A stretch of 64,000 nucleotides of DNA from Sva-07 sp031426215 (GTDB lineage Bacteria; Actinomycetota; Acidimicrobiia; Acidimicrobiales; Ilumatobacteraceae), in NCBI GenBank assembly GCA_031426215.1, contig JANPKU010000060.1, positions 1 to 64,000 on the forward strand. The letters run 5' to 3'. The notes under the pieces are model-generated. The model was not told the DNA's origin and ran no database searches. It saw only the letters and a program-made list of their open reading frames with translations. Positions 31,161 to 40,262 of this stretch are shown here, one piece after another; position 1 is the stretch's first letter, and each line of letters begins with the position of its first letter. Position numbers and translations under genes: made by a program.

Positions 31161-34147
31161 CTGCACCTGATCAATCGGTCCACGTCGCGCGACGCTTCGC
31201 GTACGGCGTGCGGCACCCGAAGCATTGGATGACCGGCCTGTGCGGCGGCGAGGCGGCGTTCCCGCTGCTGGTGCTGTTCGGGCTCAACGCCGTCGACGAA
31301 CTCGACCGGGCGGCGTTCGGAATCCTGCTGCCCGAGATCCGCGAAGAGTTCGGCATCGACATCCAGACCGCGTTGTCGCTGGTGGCGCTGTCAGCAGTCG
31401 CCGCGCTGGCGCTCCAGGTGCCCATCGGTCAGTTCGCCGACAAGTCGAGGCGAATCCCCCTCGTCGTCTATGGCGCGCTGGTGTGGGGCTTCTTCTCAGG
31501 GATGACCGGCATCGCCACCGGCCTGATCCTTCTCACGATTGCTCGATCAGGATCCGCGCTCGGCAAGGCGGTCATCGATCCGACGCACAATTCCTTGATC
31601 GCCGACTACTACCCCGTCGAGACCCGATCGCGCGTTTACAGCTTCCATCGAGCAGCCAACGCCCTCGGCGCGTTCGTCGGCCCACTCAGCGCAGGTCTGT
31701 TGGCGTTCTACTTCGGTTGGCGCACACCATTTTTCGTCTTTGTCGTTCCGACGGTGATCTTCGCGGTGTTGGCAATGCGGCTGCGCGAACCGGTCCGAGG
31801 ACGTTGGGAACGTCAGGCGACCGGCGCCAGCCAGGAGATCATCGACACCGAGGAAGAATCTCCGTCGTTTGCCGAGAGCTGGCGAACTGCCCACAAGGTC
31901 AAGTCGCTGCAGCGGCTCTGGTGGGCCCTGCCCTTCCTTGCCACATCGCTCATCGGCTTCCTTACGCTCGCCTCGCTGTTGTACGAGCAGAAGTTCAACC
32001 TCGACGAACGCGCCCGCGGCGTCGCTGCAGCGATCTCCGAACCGTTCCAGGTGGTCGGCCTGATCATCGGGTCGCGCATCGCCACTCGACGCTTCATCGG
32101 CAACGTCAAAGGCCTGGTCCGATTCCTCGCATCAATCGCGATCCTCACGTCGGTGGCCACGGTCGGGTTCGTCTTCTCGCCGAACATCGTCATTGCCGTC
32201 GCATTCAACTGTGTGATCTCGGGCGCCCTGGCGATCATCGGGCCGGGCATGCTCGCTGCGTTGTCGTTGGCGATTCCACCGCGCGCCCGCGCCACCGGCT
32301 TTGCGATCGGCTCGCTCTGGGTGATCCCCGGACTCGCCGTCTTGCCGTTGATCGGATGGATCGCCGACAACTGGAGCATCGAGATCGGCATGCTCGTGAT
32401 GATCCCGATGTTCGTCATCGGCAGCGCGCTGTTGCGCAACGTCGCGAACGTGATCGATGCCGACATCGCCCAAGTGTGGCAGTCGGCCGCGGCTCGATCC
32501 GAGGTGCTGTACGACCGCCGCCAGGGCACCACCAATCTCCTCCTGCTCAAGGGCGTCGAGGCCGGCTACGACAATCGCACTGTGTTGCACGGCATCGACC
32601 TCCGCCTCGATGAGGGCGAAGTGGTTGCGCTGCTCGGTACGAACGGTGCCGGGAAGTCGACGCTGCTCAAGTCGATCAGCGGCATCGTCGAGGCCGATCG
32701 AGGCGCCATCGTTCTCGACGGGCGCGACATCACACACGCTCCGCCCAACGAGATCGCCGCCCTCGGGATCGTCCAGATGCCCGGCGGGCAGGGTGTGTTC
32801 GGGTCGCTGACGGTGAAGGAGAATCTCGAACTCGCCGGTTGGACCAACCGCCGAGACCCCTCAGGTGTCGCCGCGGCCACCGCCGAAGTACTCGAGATGT
32901 TCCCGGTGCTCGCCGATCGTCTCGACTCACCGGCCGCGAACATGTCGGGCGGTCAGCAGCAGATGCTGGCACTCGCGATGAGCTTCGTGATGCGACCGAA
33001 GGTACTCCTGATCGATGAGTTGTCGCTGGGGCTTGCGCCGGTCGTCGTTGGTCAACTCCTGCCGATCGTGCGCCGCATGGCCGACGACGGGGTCACCGTG
33101 GTACTCGTCGAGCAGAGCGTCAACGTGGCGCTCACGGTGGCCGAGCGCGCCTATTTCATGGAGCGCGGCAAGATCATGTTCGACGGCCCGACCGCCGAGC
33201 TGCTCGAACGTCCTGATCTGCTGCGCTCGGTCTTCCTGTCAGCCGCCCAACCACGTCGCAACCCTGACGACGACAACAACAACGACAACAACAACCACAA
33301 CAACCACCACGTCGATCTCGTGGAACGCATGGCGATCGACCGTACCGAAGCGCCCGTGCTGTCGGTCAGCCAGCTGTCGGTCACCTTCGGCGGGATCCGC
33401 GCCGTCGACAGTGCATCGTTCGACGTGTGGCCTCGCGAGATCGTCGGCGTGATCGGCCCGAACGGCGCCGGCAAGACCACGGTGTTCGATCTCATCTCCG
33501 GGTTCACCCCGCTCGACGGTGGCCAGATCGTGCTCAACGGCCGCAACATCACCGAACTGAACTCGGCCGACCGGGCCTCGATGGGACTCGGCCGCTCGTT
33601 CCAGGACGCACGCCTGTTCCCGGAACTCACCGTCGCGGAGACCCTGTCGGTCGCCCAAGAGCGGTTCGTGGGCAGTCGCAGCGTGTTGGTTGCCGCGCTT
33701 CGCTTGCCGATGGTGGTCGACTCCGAGCAGCAGGTGGCCATGCGTGTCGACGAGTTGGTCGAGTTGATGGGCCTCGGCGACTACCGCCACAAGTTCGTAC
33801 GGGAGCTGTCCACCGGCACCCGCCGTGTCGTCGACCTGGCATGCCTCGTGGCACACCGGCCGTCGGTGATCCTGCTGGACGAGCCCACCTCGGGGATCGC
33901 TCAGCGCGAGGTCGAAGCGTTGGCGCCGGTGATCCGGCGGCTGCGCGACGAGATGGGGGCGAGCCTGGTCATCGTCGAACACGACATCCCGTTCGTGTCC
34001 GAAGTATCAGACCGGTTGCTCGCACTCGAACAGGGTCAGGTCATCGTGACCGGGCCACCAGCGGACGTTCTGGCCCATCCAGACGTCATCGAGTCATACC
34101 TCGGCACTTCTGGTGCCGCGATCACCCGATCAGGGGGAACGGAGTAG
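31157..34147 (+). CDS. Fusion of MFS transporter with two ABC ATPases (LivF-like and LivG-like)
   Basis: A 996-residue protein with three parts. Residues ~25-430 look like a major facilitator protein (DELDRAAFGILLPEI, QVPIGQFADKSRR, FHRAANALGAFVGPLSAGLL, ~11-12 helices). Residues ~465-695 are a LivF-type ATPase: Walker A LGTNGAGKST near 492, signature MSGGQQQM near 595, Walker B VLLIDE. After an Asp/Asn/His tract (704-718) comes a LivG-type ATPase: Walker A GPNGAGKTT near 766, Walker B VILLDEP; its signature LSTGTRR is degenerate. The GTG start overlaps the permease stop, so it supplies the importer's ATPases. Why an MFS unit is attached is unknown. Confidence 0.87.
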   Translation: MTAPDQSVHVARRFAYGVRHPKHWMTGLCGGEAAFPLLVLFGLNAVDELDRAAFGILLPEIREEFGIDIQTALSLVALSAVAALALQVPIGQFADKSRRIPLVVYGALVWGFFSGMTGIATGLILLTIARSGSALGKAVIDPTHNSLIADYYPVETRSRVYSFHRAANALGAFVGPLSAGLLAFYFGWRTPFFVFVVPTVIFAVLAMRLREPVRGRWERQATGASQEIIDTEEESPSFAESWRTAHKVKSLQRLWWALPFLATSLIGFLTLASLLYEQKFNLDERARGVAAAISEPFQVVGLIIGSRIATRRFIGNVKGLVRFLASIAILTSVATVGFVFSPNIVIAVAFNCVISGALAIIGPGMLAALSLAIPPRARATGFAIGSLWVIPGLAVLPLIGWIADNWSIEIGMLVMIPMFVIGSALLRNVANVIDADIAQVWQSAAARSEVLYDRRQGTTNLLLLKGVEAGYDNRTVLHGIDLRLDEGEVVALLGTNGAGKSTLLKSISGIVEADRGAIVLDGRDITHAPPNEIAALGIVQMPGGQGVFGSLTVKENLELAGWTNRRDPSGVAAATAEVLEMFPVLADRLDSPAANMSGGQQQMLALAMSFVMRPKVLLIDELSLGLAPVVVGQLLPIVRRMADDGVTVVLVEQSVNVALTVAERAYFMERGKIMFDGPTAELLERPDLLRSVFLSAAQPRRNPDDDNNNDNNNHNNHHVDLVERMAIDRTEAPVLSVSQLSVTFGGIRAVDSASFDVWPREIVGVIGPNGAGKTTVFDLISGFTPLDGGQIVLNGRNITELNSADRASMGLGRSFQDARLFPELTVAETLSVAQERFVGSRSVLVAALRLPMVVDSEQQVAMRVDELVELMGLGDYRHKFVRELSTGTRRVVDLACLVAHRPSVILLDEPTSGIAQREVEALAPVIRRLRDEMGASLVIVEHDIPFVSEVSDRLLALEQGQVIVTGPPADVLAHPDVIESYLGTSGAAITRSGGTE
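33266..33310 (+). repeat. GAC/AAC/CAC triplet tract encoding an Asp/Asn/His linker
   Basis: Fifteen codons, all of form NAC, give D3-N3-D-N3-H-N2-H2 (residues 704-718 of the MFS-ABC fusion). It separates the two ATPase domains and is a low-complexity tract likely to vary in length between strains. Confidence 0.85.
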
Positions 34148-34150
34148 ATC

Positions 34151-35968
34151 ATGCAACCAGCACATGCCGAGGGCGGGGACTCCTCGTCGAACAATCTGAA
34201 GAAGTGGGGGCCGATCGGAGCGATCGTGCTCGTGGTCGCAGCGGTGATCGGCATCGTCGTCGTCACCGGTGGTGGCGACGACGACGACGGCGGTGACGCA
34301 GGCGCCGACACGACCACCGCGGTCACCGAAGCGCCCGACACCACCGATGCCCCGGACGACACCGACGCAGCAGACACGACCGACGCGCCCGACGACACAT
34401 CGACCGACGGCACCGAACCCGATGGCGGCGGCGGGGAGGTCACCTTCCCGCTGTCGTTCAGCCAGGCCGAAGAGCAGGGCATCGACGTCGAATGGGACGA
34501 ACGGTGTGACACCGAAACCGGCAACGTCGCGGTCCAGTGGTTCTTCGCACCGGAATGTTTCGCGCCGTTCGAGGGCGACAACGGCGGCGATACGTCACGT
34601 GGCGTCACCGGCGACTCGATCAAGGTGGTGTTGTACCAAGGCCCCGACGACGATCCGATCATCAATTACCTCTCCGACGCCGTGGCCGTCGAGGACACCA
34701 ACGCCCAGGCGGAGCAGACCGCACGCGACATGCTCGGCATGTTCGACGACTTCTACGAACTGTACGGGCGCAGCATCGAACTCGAGGCGTACGTGAGCAC
34801 CGGCCTCGCCAATGACGAGGTCACCGCCCGCGCCGACGCCGTTCGGATCGCCGAGGACTTCGAACCCTTCGTAGTGCTCGGTGGCCCTGCCCTGACCAGT
34901 GCGTTTGCCGACGAGCTCGCCGCACGCGAGGTGATGTGCATCGGATGTACCCCCGGCCAGCCACCGCAGTGGTACGCCGACCGCGACCCGTATGTCTGGG
35001 GTCTGGGAATCGGAGCCCGCCAGAGCCGCACGCACGCTCGTGAGTTCATTGCCAAGCAACTGGTCGGCAAGAACGCCGAGCATGCTGGCGACCCCGCGTT
35101 CGTCGAGCAGCCGCGAAAGTTCGGGCACGTCTTCATCTCGTCGAGCCCGGAATCGCAGACGATCGCTGACGAGTTCGTCGCCAATCTGACCGAAGATGGC
35201 GCGGACGTGGCCGAAGTGCTCCCCTACGTGCTCGATCCGGGAACGATTCAGTCACAGGCCTCGCAGATCATCGCCAAACTCAAGTCGTCGGCCATCACCT
35301 CGGTGATCCTCGCCGCCGACGGCATCGCCCCGCGCGACTTCAGCCGAGAGGCGACCGCACAGGAGTACTTCCCCGAATGGATCATCGTGGCGCCCGCATT
35401 GTCAGACCTGACGGCGTTCGCTCGCACCTATGACCAAGAGCAATGGGCGAACGCCTTCGGCGTCACGCACGGCGCGGCGCGGATCACACCAGAGGATTCC
35501 GGATTCTTTGCGCTGTACAAGTGGTACATGGGCGGCGCCGAACCGCCGGCGAAGGACACGATCGGGCTGCTGATGCCGAACTTCACGCTTTTCGCAGCAA
35601 CGCTGCAGACCGCAGGGCCGAACCTCACACCGGAATCCTGGCGCGATTCGCTGTTCGCTTCCGCCGGCACGAAGCGGGCGATCAGCCAGCCGCTGCTCAC
35701 CTATGGTGACAAGGGCTTCTGGCCGGAGGTCGACTACAGCGGCGTCGACGACGCCACCATCATCTGGTGGGATCCCGATGCGACCGGCCCCGACGAGATC
35801 CGCAAGGACGGCACCGGAATGTGGACCTTCGTCGATGGTGGTCAACGCTATCTCCCCGGCGAATGGCCGACCGAGGAGAAGCTGTTCGACCCCGATGGTG
35901 CAGTGACGTTGTACGACGTCGCCCCCGCCGGGGAGGAGCCACCGCAATACCCCAGCCCGAACGGCTGA
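34151..35968 (+). CDS. Membrane-anchored substrate-binding protein (LivK-like)
   Basis: A 605-residue HAAT-type periplasmic-binding-fold protein. The N-terminus has no lipobox; a cytoplasmic stretch (SSNNLKKWG) precedes a single helix (about 20-40, PIGAIVLVVAAVIGIVVV), then a long acidic Asp/Thr-rich linker (about 42-100) and the binding domain (IKVVLYQGPDDDP; FVVLGGPALTSAFADEL). It is probably tethered by an uncleaved helix. Four cysteines sit in the binding domain, possibly as disulfides. It completes the importer operon and is followed by a perfect 20-bp hairpin. Confidence 0.83.
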   Translation: MQPAHAEGGDSSSNNLKKWGPIGAIVLVVAAVIGIVVVTGGGDDDDGGDAGADTTTAVTEAPDTTDAPDDTDAADTTDAPDDTSTDGTEPDGGGGEVTFPLSFSQAEEQGIDVEWDERCDTETGNVAVQWFFAPECFAPFEGDNGGDTSRGVTGDSIKVVLYQGPDDDPIINYLSDAVAVEDTNAQAEQTARDMLGMFDDFYELYGRSIELEAYVSTGLANDEVTARADAVRIAEDFEPFVVLGGPALTSAFADELAAREVMCIGCTPGQPPQWYADRDPYVWGLGIGARQSRTHAREFIAKQLVGKNAEHAGDPAFVEQPRKFGHVFISSSPESQTIADEFVANLTEDGADVAEVLPYVLDPGTIQSQASQIIAKLKSSAITSVILAADGIAPRDFSREATAQEYFPEWIIVAPALSDLTAFARTYDQEQWANAFGVTHGAARITPEDSGFFALYKWYMGGAEPPAKDTIGLLMPNFTLFAATLQTAGPNLTPESWRDSLFASAGTKRAISQPLLTYGDKGFWPEVDYSGVDDATIIWWDPDATGPDEIRKDGTGMWTFVDGGQRYLPGEWPTEEKLFDPDGAVTLYDVAPAGEEPPQYPSPNG

Positions 35969-35975
35969 CTCCCGT

Positions 35976-36020
35976 TGCTGTGAGCGATGCACGCAGTATC
36001 TGCGTGCATCGCTCACAGCA
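35976..36020. terminator. Perfect 20-bp hairpin, bidirectional terminator
   Basis: TGCTGTGAGCGATGCACGCA (35976-35995) and its exact reverse complement (36001-36020) flank the 5-base loop GTATC. It begins 8 bases after the LivK-like stop and contains the stop codon of the converging phosphatase gene (TCA 36013-36015). There is no T-run on either side. Confidence 0.8.
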
Positions 36021-36600
36021 CGGATGGTCGGGGGGTTTCGTTGAAGGTCTGGAGGATGGGGCGGTCGCCTCTGATCGCGATACGGCACACAGCAGCGTGG
36101 TCGAGATGACAGTTGAACGAAATCCCGATGTCCACACCGAGCGCCCACGCAACCGCCGATTTCATCGGTGACACGTGGCTGACGACCACGACGTTCTCGT
36201 CCGTCGCTCGTTCGACGAGATCCACGCAGGCCGAACGCACACGCACGTCGAGCGCCGCCAGCGACTCTCCCCCGATCGGCGTGAAATGCGCATCGTCGCG
36301 CCACCGTTGCCACACCTCGGACGGCACCTCGTTGTGCGGCGTTCCTTCGTATTCGCCGTACGACAACTCGAGCCACCGGTCGTCGGTCTCGACCGGCTGT
36401 CCGAACTCGGCCGCTGTCTGCTGGGCGCGCCTCAACGGGCTTGCCACCACCGCCTCCACCTCGCACCAGCTGCGCACATACGCTGCCACCGCTGCGGCCT
36501 GCTCACGTCCGAGGTCGTCGAGATCCTGATCGAGGCGCCCCTGGAGCAGGCCTGCCGCATTGGCTGGAGTTCGGCCGTGACGTACGAGGATCAGCACCAC
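36013..36600 (-). CDS. Histidine phosphatase family protein
   Basis: A 195-residue enzyme of the phosphoglycerate-mutase-like superfamily. The phosphohistidine motif LVRHGRT (H8) is followed by N-x-x-G-L-L-Q-G, then ASPLRRAQQTA, and VVSHVSPMKSA supplies the second catalytic His. This is a phosphatase-type rather than glycolytic mutase-type sequence. It is the last gene of a minus-strand run starting with the penicillin-binding protein; in mycobacteria a zinc-ribbon gene likewise precedes an RNase H-phosphatase gene, but no RNase H domain is present here. Confidence 0.87.
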   Translation of the reverse strand: MVLILVRHGRTPANAAGLLQGRLDQDLDDLGREQAAAVAAYVRSWCEVEAVVASPLRRAQQTAAEFGQPVETDDRWLELSYGEYEGTPHNEVPSEVWQRWRDDAHFTPIGGESLAALDVRVRSACVDLVERATDENVVVVSHVSPMKSAVAWALGVDIGISFNCHLDHAAVCRIAIRGDRPILQTFNETPRPSVL

Positions 36601-36624
36601 GGCAGTGTCCCACAGCGCGAGTGC

Positions 36625-37113
36625 TCAACCCAGACGGTCCGGCACGGCGTCGAGCTGTCCGTCGTGGAGGAAACGAGTGCGACGTTCCGAATCGCCGAGA
36701 CCGTTACGGCGCCACAACCACACACAGATCGCAACCCCGATCGCCTCCAATACCAAGCTCAGCCAGCCGCGATCCACCTCCGGCAGCGGCGCGTCCTCGA
36801 ACGACGTGCCGAAGAACGGCCACCAGAACACCTCGGTGTTGTTCCAGGCACCGTCGTACACGAGATGCAGGATCATCCCGATCGGCAATCCGAGCAACAT
36901 CTTGCGGATCGGCTTACGACCGGCCGTGACGATCATCAACACGGCGAGCAATCCCACGCTGACCGTCACGCTGTGCAGCGCCCTGGCCCCACCGAAGAGA
37001 CCGTCCGCAATCGGCAACACCGAGCCGACGATCAGCAGGCGGTAGTCGAATCGCGGATCGCGGAAGATCACCCCGATGGTCACGACGACCGTGCCGATGA
37101 ACCAGAAGAACAC
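36625..37113 (-). CDS. Integral membrane protein, metal-dependent hydrolase-like
   Basis: A 162-residue protein with about four to five hydrophobic segments. IVGSVLPIADGL, ALHSVTVSVG and MILHLVYDGAW place Asp and His near membrane faces as in the YdjM-type membrane-bound metal-dependent hydrolase family, to which it may distantly belong. The C-terminal ~35 residues are charged and cytoplasmic. The start is GTG; 18 bases separate it from the zinc-ribbon stop and 24 from the phosphatase start, suggesting one operon. Function unknown. Confidence 0.6.
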   Translation of the reverse strand: MFFWFIGTVVVTIGVIFRDPRFDYRLLIVGSVLPIADGLFGGARALHSVTVSVGLLAVLMIVTAGRKPIRKMLLGLPIGMILHLVYDGAWNNTEVFWWPFFGTSFEDAPLPEVDRGWLSLVLEAIGVAICVWLWRRNGLGDSERRTRFLHDGQLDAVPDRLG

Positions 37114-37131
37114 GACGGGTCGATTCGACGA

Positions 37132-37875
37132 TCAGACGATCAGGAGCCGACCGCAGTCGGGGCAGTCGGTGACACCGGTGTCGGCAGCTTCACGCTTCAC
37201 GGTGTCGATCTCGGCAGCCGACAGCTCGAGGTGGCATCCCTGGCACTGCTTGCCGACGAGCGGCGCAACTGCCACACCGAGTGCAGCGCGCTTGCGGTCG
37301 TACGTGGTCAGCAGCGCCTCGGGCAGTTGCCCGCGCAGCTCGACTCGGCGGATGGCGAGTTCGGCGAGCTCGCTGTCGATGTCACCGATCTCCACCGCGA
37401 GCGCCTCATCGGCGAGCCGTAGCCGTTGCCTGAACTGCTCCTCGCCCTGCAGATGTTCAGTCAGCTGGTCGTCGAGTGACGACTGCGCTTCGAGCGACTC
37501 CAGTTCGTGCACGTCGAGTTCGTCGATCTGACCCCCGATCGTGGCCAGTTCGTGCATGAGCGCCTCGGCCTCGCGCGGCGCGATCACCGTTTTCATCTGC
37601 CGTTCGAGCCGTTGCCGGTGGGCCAGAAGTGCAGCGCCGCGCTCCTCGGCCTGCTCGATCGATGTCCCCAGTTCATCGATCTGCGTTCGCATCGACGAGC
37701 GCTGCTGCTCCCAGGCGCGCATCACCTCGGTGGCGTTGGCGAGGTCGTCTCGCAACGGCGAATGCTGGCGACGGTGACCGAGCTGGTCGGCGAGGGTGTC
37801 GACTGCTTGCATCGCCAGGAGGAGTTCGGCGATCGTCGACGGAGGGGCGGGGACTGCGGGCTCGGTGTCACTCAT
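37132..37875 (-). CDS. Coiled-coil protein with C-terminal C4 zinc ribbon (CT398-like)
   Basis: A 247-residue protein. Residues ~15-190 are strongly heptad-like and charged, forming a long antiparallel coiled coil; the C-terminus has two CxxC pairs (CQGCHLELS and DCPDCGRLL) that make a C4 zinc ribbon. This is the widespread family proposed to act as nucleic-acid-binding chaperone or in gene-expression machinery. The start ATG lies within the last codons of the penicillin-binding-protein gene (8-base overlap), so the two are coupled. Confidence 0.85.
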   Translation of the reverse strand: MSDTEPAVPAPPSTIAELLLAMQAVDTLADQLGHRRQHSPLRDDLANATEVMRAWEQQRSSMRTQIDELGTSIEQAEERGAALLAHRQRLERQMKTVIAPREAEALMHELATIGGQIDELDVHELESLEAQSSLDDQLTEHLQGEEQFRQRLRLADEALAVEIGDIDSELAELAIRRVELRGQLPEALLTTYDRKRAALGVAVAPLVGKQCQGCHLELSAAEIDTVKREAADTGVTDCPDCGRLLIV

Positions 37876-40153
37876 CAATGACCAGTGTGGCACCCGCGCA
37901 CGATCCGAGGCTGGCCGTTGCCGGAAGCGACGGAAGCGGAGCGAGCGGATCGAGGTTGTCAGGCGGGATCGTGGTGCCGACCTGGACCGATTCGATGATC
38001 GGGACCACCACCGGTGCTGGCGCCACGGTCTCCGTCGGCACCTCGCCCTCGACGAGTGTGGTCGGCGGAGCGTTGGGGTCGACGGCTCCCACCACCACCC
38101 GTGTGCCCACCACGCGTGACTCGCACTCGTTGCCGGGCAGGACGAGCCGGGCATTCGGCCGCTTCGGTGGCGCCGGACGTTCCCAGTCGACCACCGGCAC
38201 GAGCGCGTGCGCCGGTTCCATGAACGCCTTCCAGATCACGGCCGGGAAGTGCCCGCCCTGCACATTGTTCCCATAGCCCGCCGCCACGAACTCGGGGATG
38301 CCGCGCATCGGTGTGTACGCATCGGGGTTGCCCACCCACACCGCGGTCGACAACTGTTTCGTTCCGCCGACGAACCAGGCATTGGTGTTGTTGTCCTGGG
38401 TGCCGGTCTTTCCGAATGCGGGTCGAAGATCGTCGAACGCCGCTCGACGACCCGTGCCACCGCCGTAGATGGGACCCTTCAGGATCTCGACGGTTGCCAA
38501 CGCAGCGTCACGGGCGAGCGCCTGCGAGCCAGGGTCGAGATGGGTGAAGATGCGTTCGCCATCGGGGCCGTCGATGAAGTCGACGTAGTAGGGGTCGTGA
38601 TGGAGCCCCTCGTTGGCCAGCGTCTGGATCCCCGACGCCATGTCGATCGGAGACATCTCGTTGGCACCCGTGGCGAGGCTGGCGAACGGCTCGATCGGGA
38701 GACGCTCGGATGCGGGCTGATCTCGGTACAGGTAGGACGACTCAGCCATGCGATAGATCGTGTCCACCACGCGGTGGAGACCGACGATCTGTGACAGCCG
38801 ACCGAACGCACAGTTGATCGACGCCGTGGTGTTCTCCTGCAGGGTCACCACACCGCGATTCACCGCATCGGTGATGATGAACGGCTCGGCCTCGTTGCCG
38901 GGATTGGGGAGCTGGCACGGTCGGGTCCCGTCGAGCAGGTCATTGGCCTGGGCGCCGGCCTGCACTGCTGCCGCGAGAATGAACACCTTGACGCTCGAGC
39001 CGGTCTGACGAGGGCTCAGCGCCATGTTCACCTGGGTGTCGTCGGTGAATCCTCGTCCGCCGACCATGGCGCGCACACCGCCGGTGGCAGAGTCGAGCGA
39101 CACGATGGCGGCGTCGAACGGCTGGGCATCGGGCAACCCGTTGCGGGCCTGTTCGGCGAGTGACTGCAGGTTGGCGTCGAGCGTGGTGTGAATTCGCAGG
39201 CCACCCCGGAAGAGCTGGTTGTAGCGCTCCTGGTAGGTGTCACCGAGGATGACGGACTTGTTCAGGAGATAGTCGCGGAGCGCTTCGGTGAAGTACGTGC
39301 GAGCGAACGACCGCTCGGGCAAGGTCCGCACCCGCGACGGCAGGACGAAATTCTCGGCGAGCTGGGCGGCCTCGATGACGTTGATCTGCTCGTCGTCCAC
39401 GAGCCGTTCGAGCACCTGGAGCCACCGGGCCCGGCTGCGCTCGGGTTCGTTGATCGGGTCGTAACCCGACGGCGATCGGACGAGGCCGGCGAGAAACGCC
39501 GCCTCGACGAAGCTGAGATCCTGTGCGGTCTTGCCGAAGTAGGTCTCGGCAGCGGCCTCGATGCCGTAGGCGTTGTTGCCGAAGAACACCGTATTGAGAT
39601 AGCGCGCCAGGATGTCGGGCTTCGCCATCTGGTTCTCGAGCATCCGGGCGTAGTGGATCTGCAGCAGCTTGTAGCGGCCGTCGCGCTCGAGCCCGGCCAG
39701 GAAGTCGTTCTTCGCGACCTGCATCGTGATGGTGGACGCACCCTGTTGCGGAGAATCGGAGGCGAAGTTCGACAGCGTGGCTCGCACGAGACTGCGCACG
39801 TTGATGCCGTTGTGGGTGAAGAACTCCTTGTCTTCGACCACGAGGAACGCGTCGATCACGTCCTGAGGGATGTCCTCGTAGGCGATCGGCTGGGAGTTCT
39901 CGAGTTCGAAGAAGGCGATCTCCTCACCATTCACGTCGTACACGTAGCTGCGTTGCGCCAGGGCTTCGAACTCGGGCAACACCACGGGGAGTTCCTCGTG
40001 GGCGTTGGCAGTGGACCACACTCTGGGAGCGATGCCGACCACCGTGGCAGCGAGCAGCAGCGCGCCGGCTGCCACGATCAGCAGCAGTCGAGGAATGAAT
40101 CCGAGCAGGCGCACAGTGTCCACGACCATACCGGCGGTGGCAGCGCCCGTCAC
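37868..40153 (-). CDS. Class A penicillin-binding protein
   Basis: A bifunctional peptidoglycan synthase of 761 residues. After an N-terminal membrane helix (about 15-42) comes the glycosyltransferase domain with VVEDKEFFTHNG (catalytic E107) and GASTITMQVAKN. The transpeptidase has S386-x-x-K in GSSVK, the SIN motif at 445-447, and KTGT at 582. A Pro/Val/Thr-rich tail follows. All catalytic motifs are intact, so it should polymerise and cross-link cell wall. The listed start is GTG; ATG 40129 is an alternative that still retains the helix. Confidence 0.93.
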   Translation of the reverse strand: MTGAATAGMVVDTVRLLGFIPRLLLIVAAGALLLAATVVGIAPRVWSTANAHEELPVVLPEFEALAQRSYVYDVNGEEIAFFELENSQPIAYEDIPQDVIDAFLVVEDKEFFTHNGINVRSLVRATLSNFASDSPQQGASTITMQVAKNDFLAGLERDGRYKLLQIHYARMLENQMAKPDILARYLNTVFFGNNAYGIEAAAETYFGKTAQDLSFVEAAFLAGLVRSPSGYDPINEPERSRARWLQVLERLVDDEQINVIEAAQLAENFVLPSRVRTLPERSFARTYFTEALRDYLLNKSVILGDTYQERYNQLFRGGLRIHTTLDANLQSLAEQARNGLPDAQPFDAAIVSLDSATGGVRAMVGGRGFTDDTQVNMALSPRQTGSSVKVFILAAAVQAGAQANDLLDGTRPCQLPNPGNEAEPFIITDAVNRGVVTLQENTTASINCAFGRLSQIVGLHRVVDTIYRMAESSYLYRDQPASERLPIEPFASLATGANEMSPIDMASGIQTLANEGLHHDPYYVDFIDGPDGERIFTHLDPGSQALARDAALATVEILKGPIYGGGTGRRAAFDDLRPAFGKTGTQDNNTNAWFVGGTKQLSTAVWVGNPDAYTPMRGIPEFVAAGYGNNVQGGHFPAVIWKAFMEPAHALVPVVDWERPAPPKRPNARLVLPGNECESRVVGTRVVVGAVDPNAPPTTLVEGEVPTETVAPAPVVVPIIESVQVGTTIPPDNLDPLAPLPSLPATASLGSCAGATLVIDE

Positions 40154-40262
40154 GGCAGGGTGGCGACACGTCGCGCTCCGGCGCAGCGATCATGCGCCGC
40201 CGACCGCTACCGTCGTCGGCCATGTTCGCTGTCGTCGTCGAACTCGCCGAGGCGTAGGCAGT

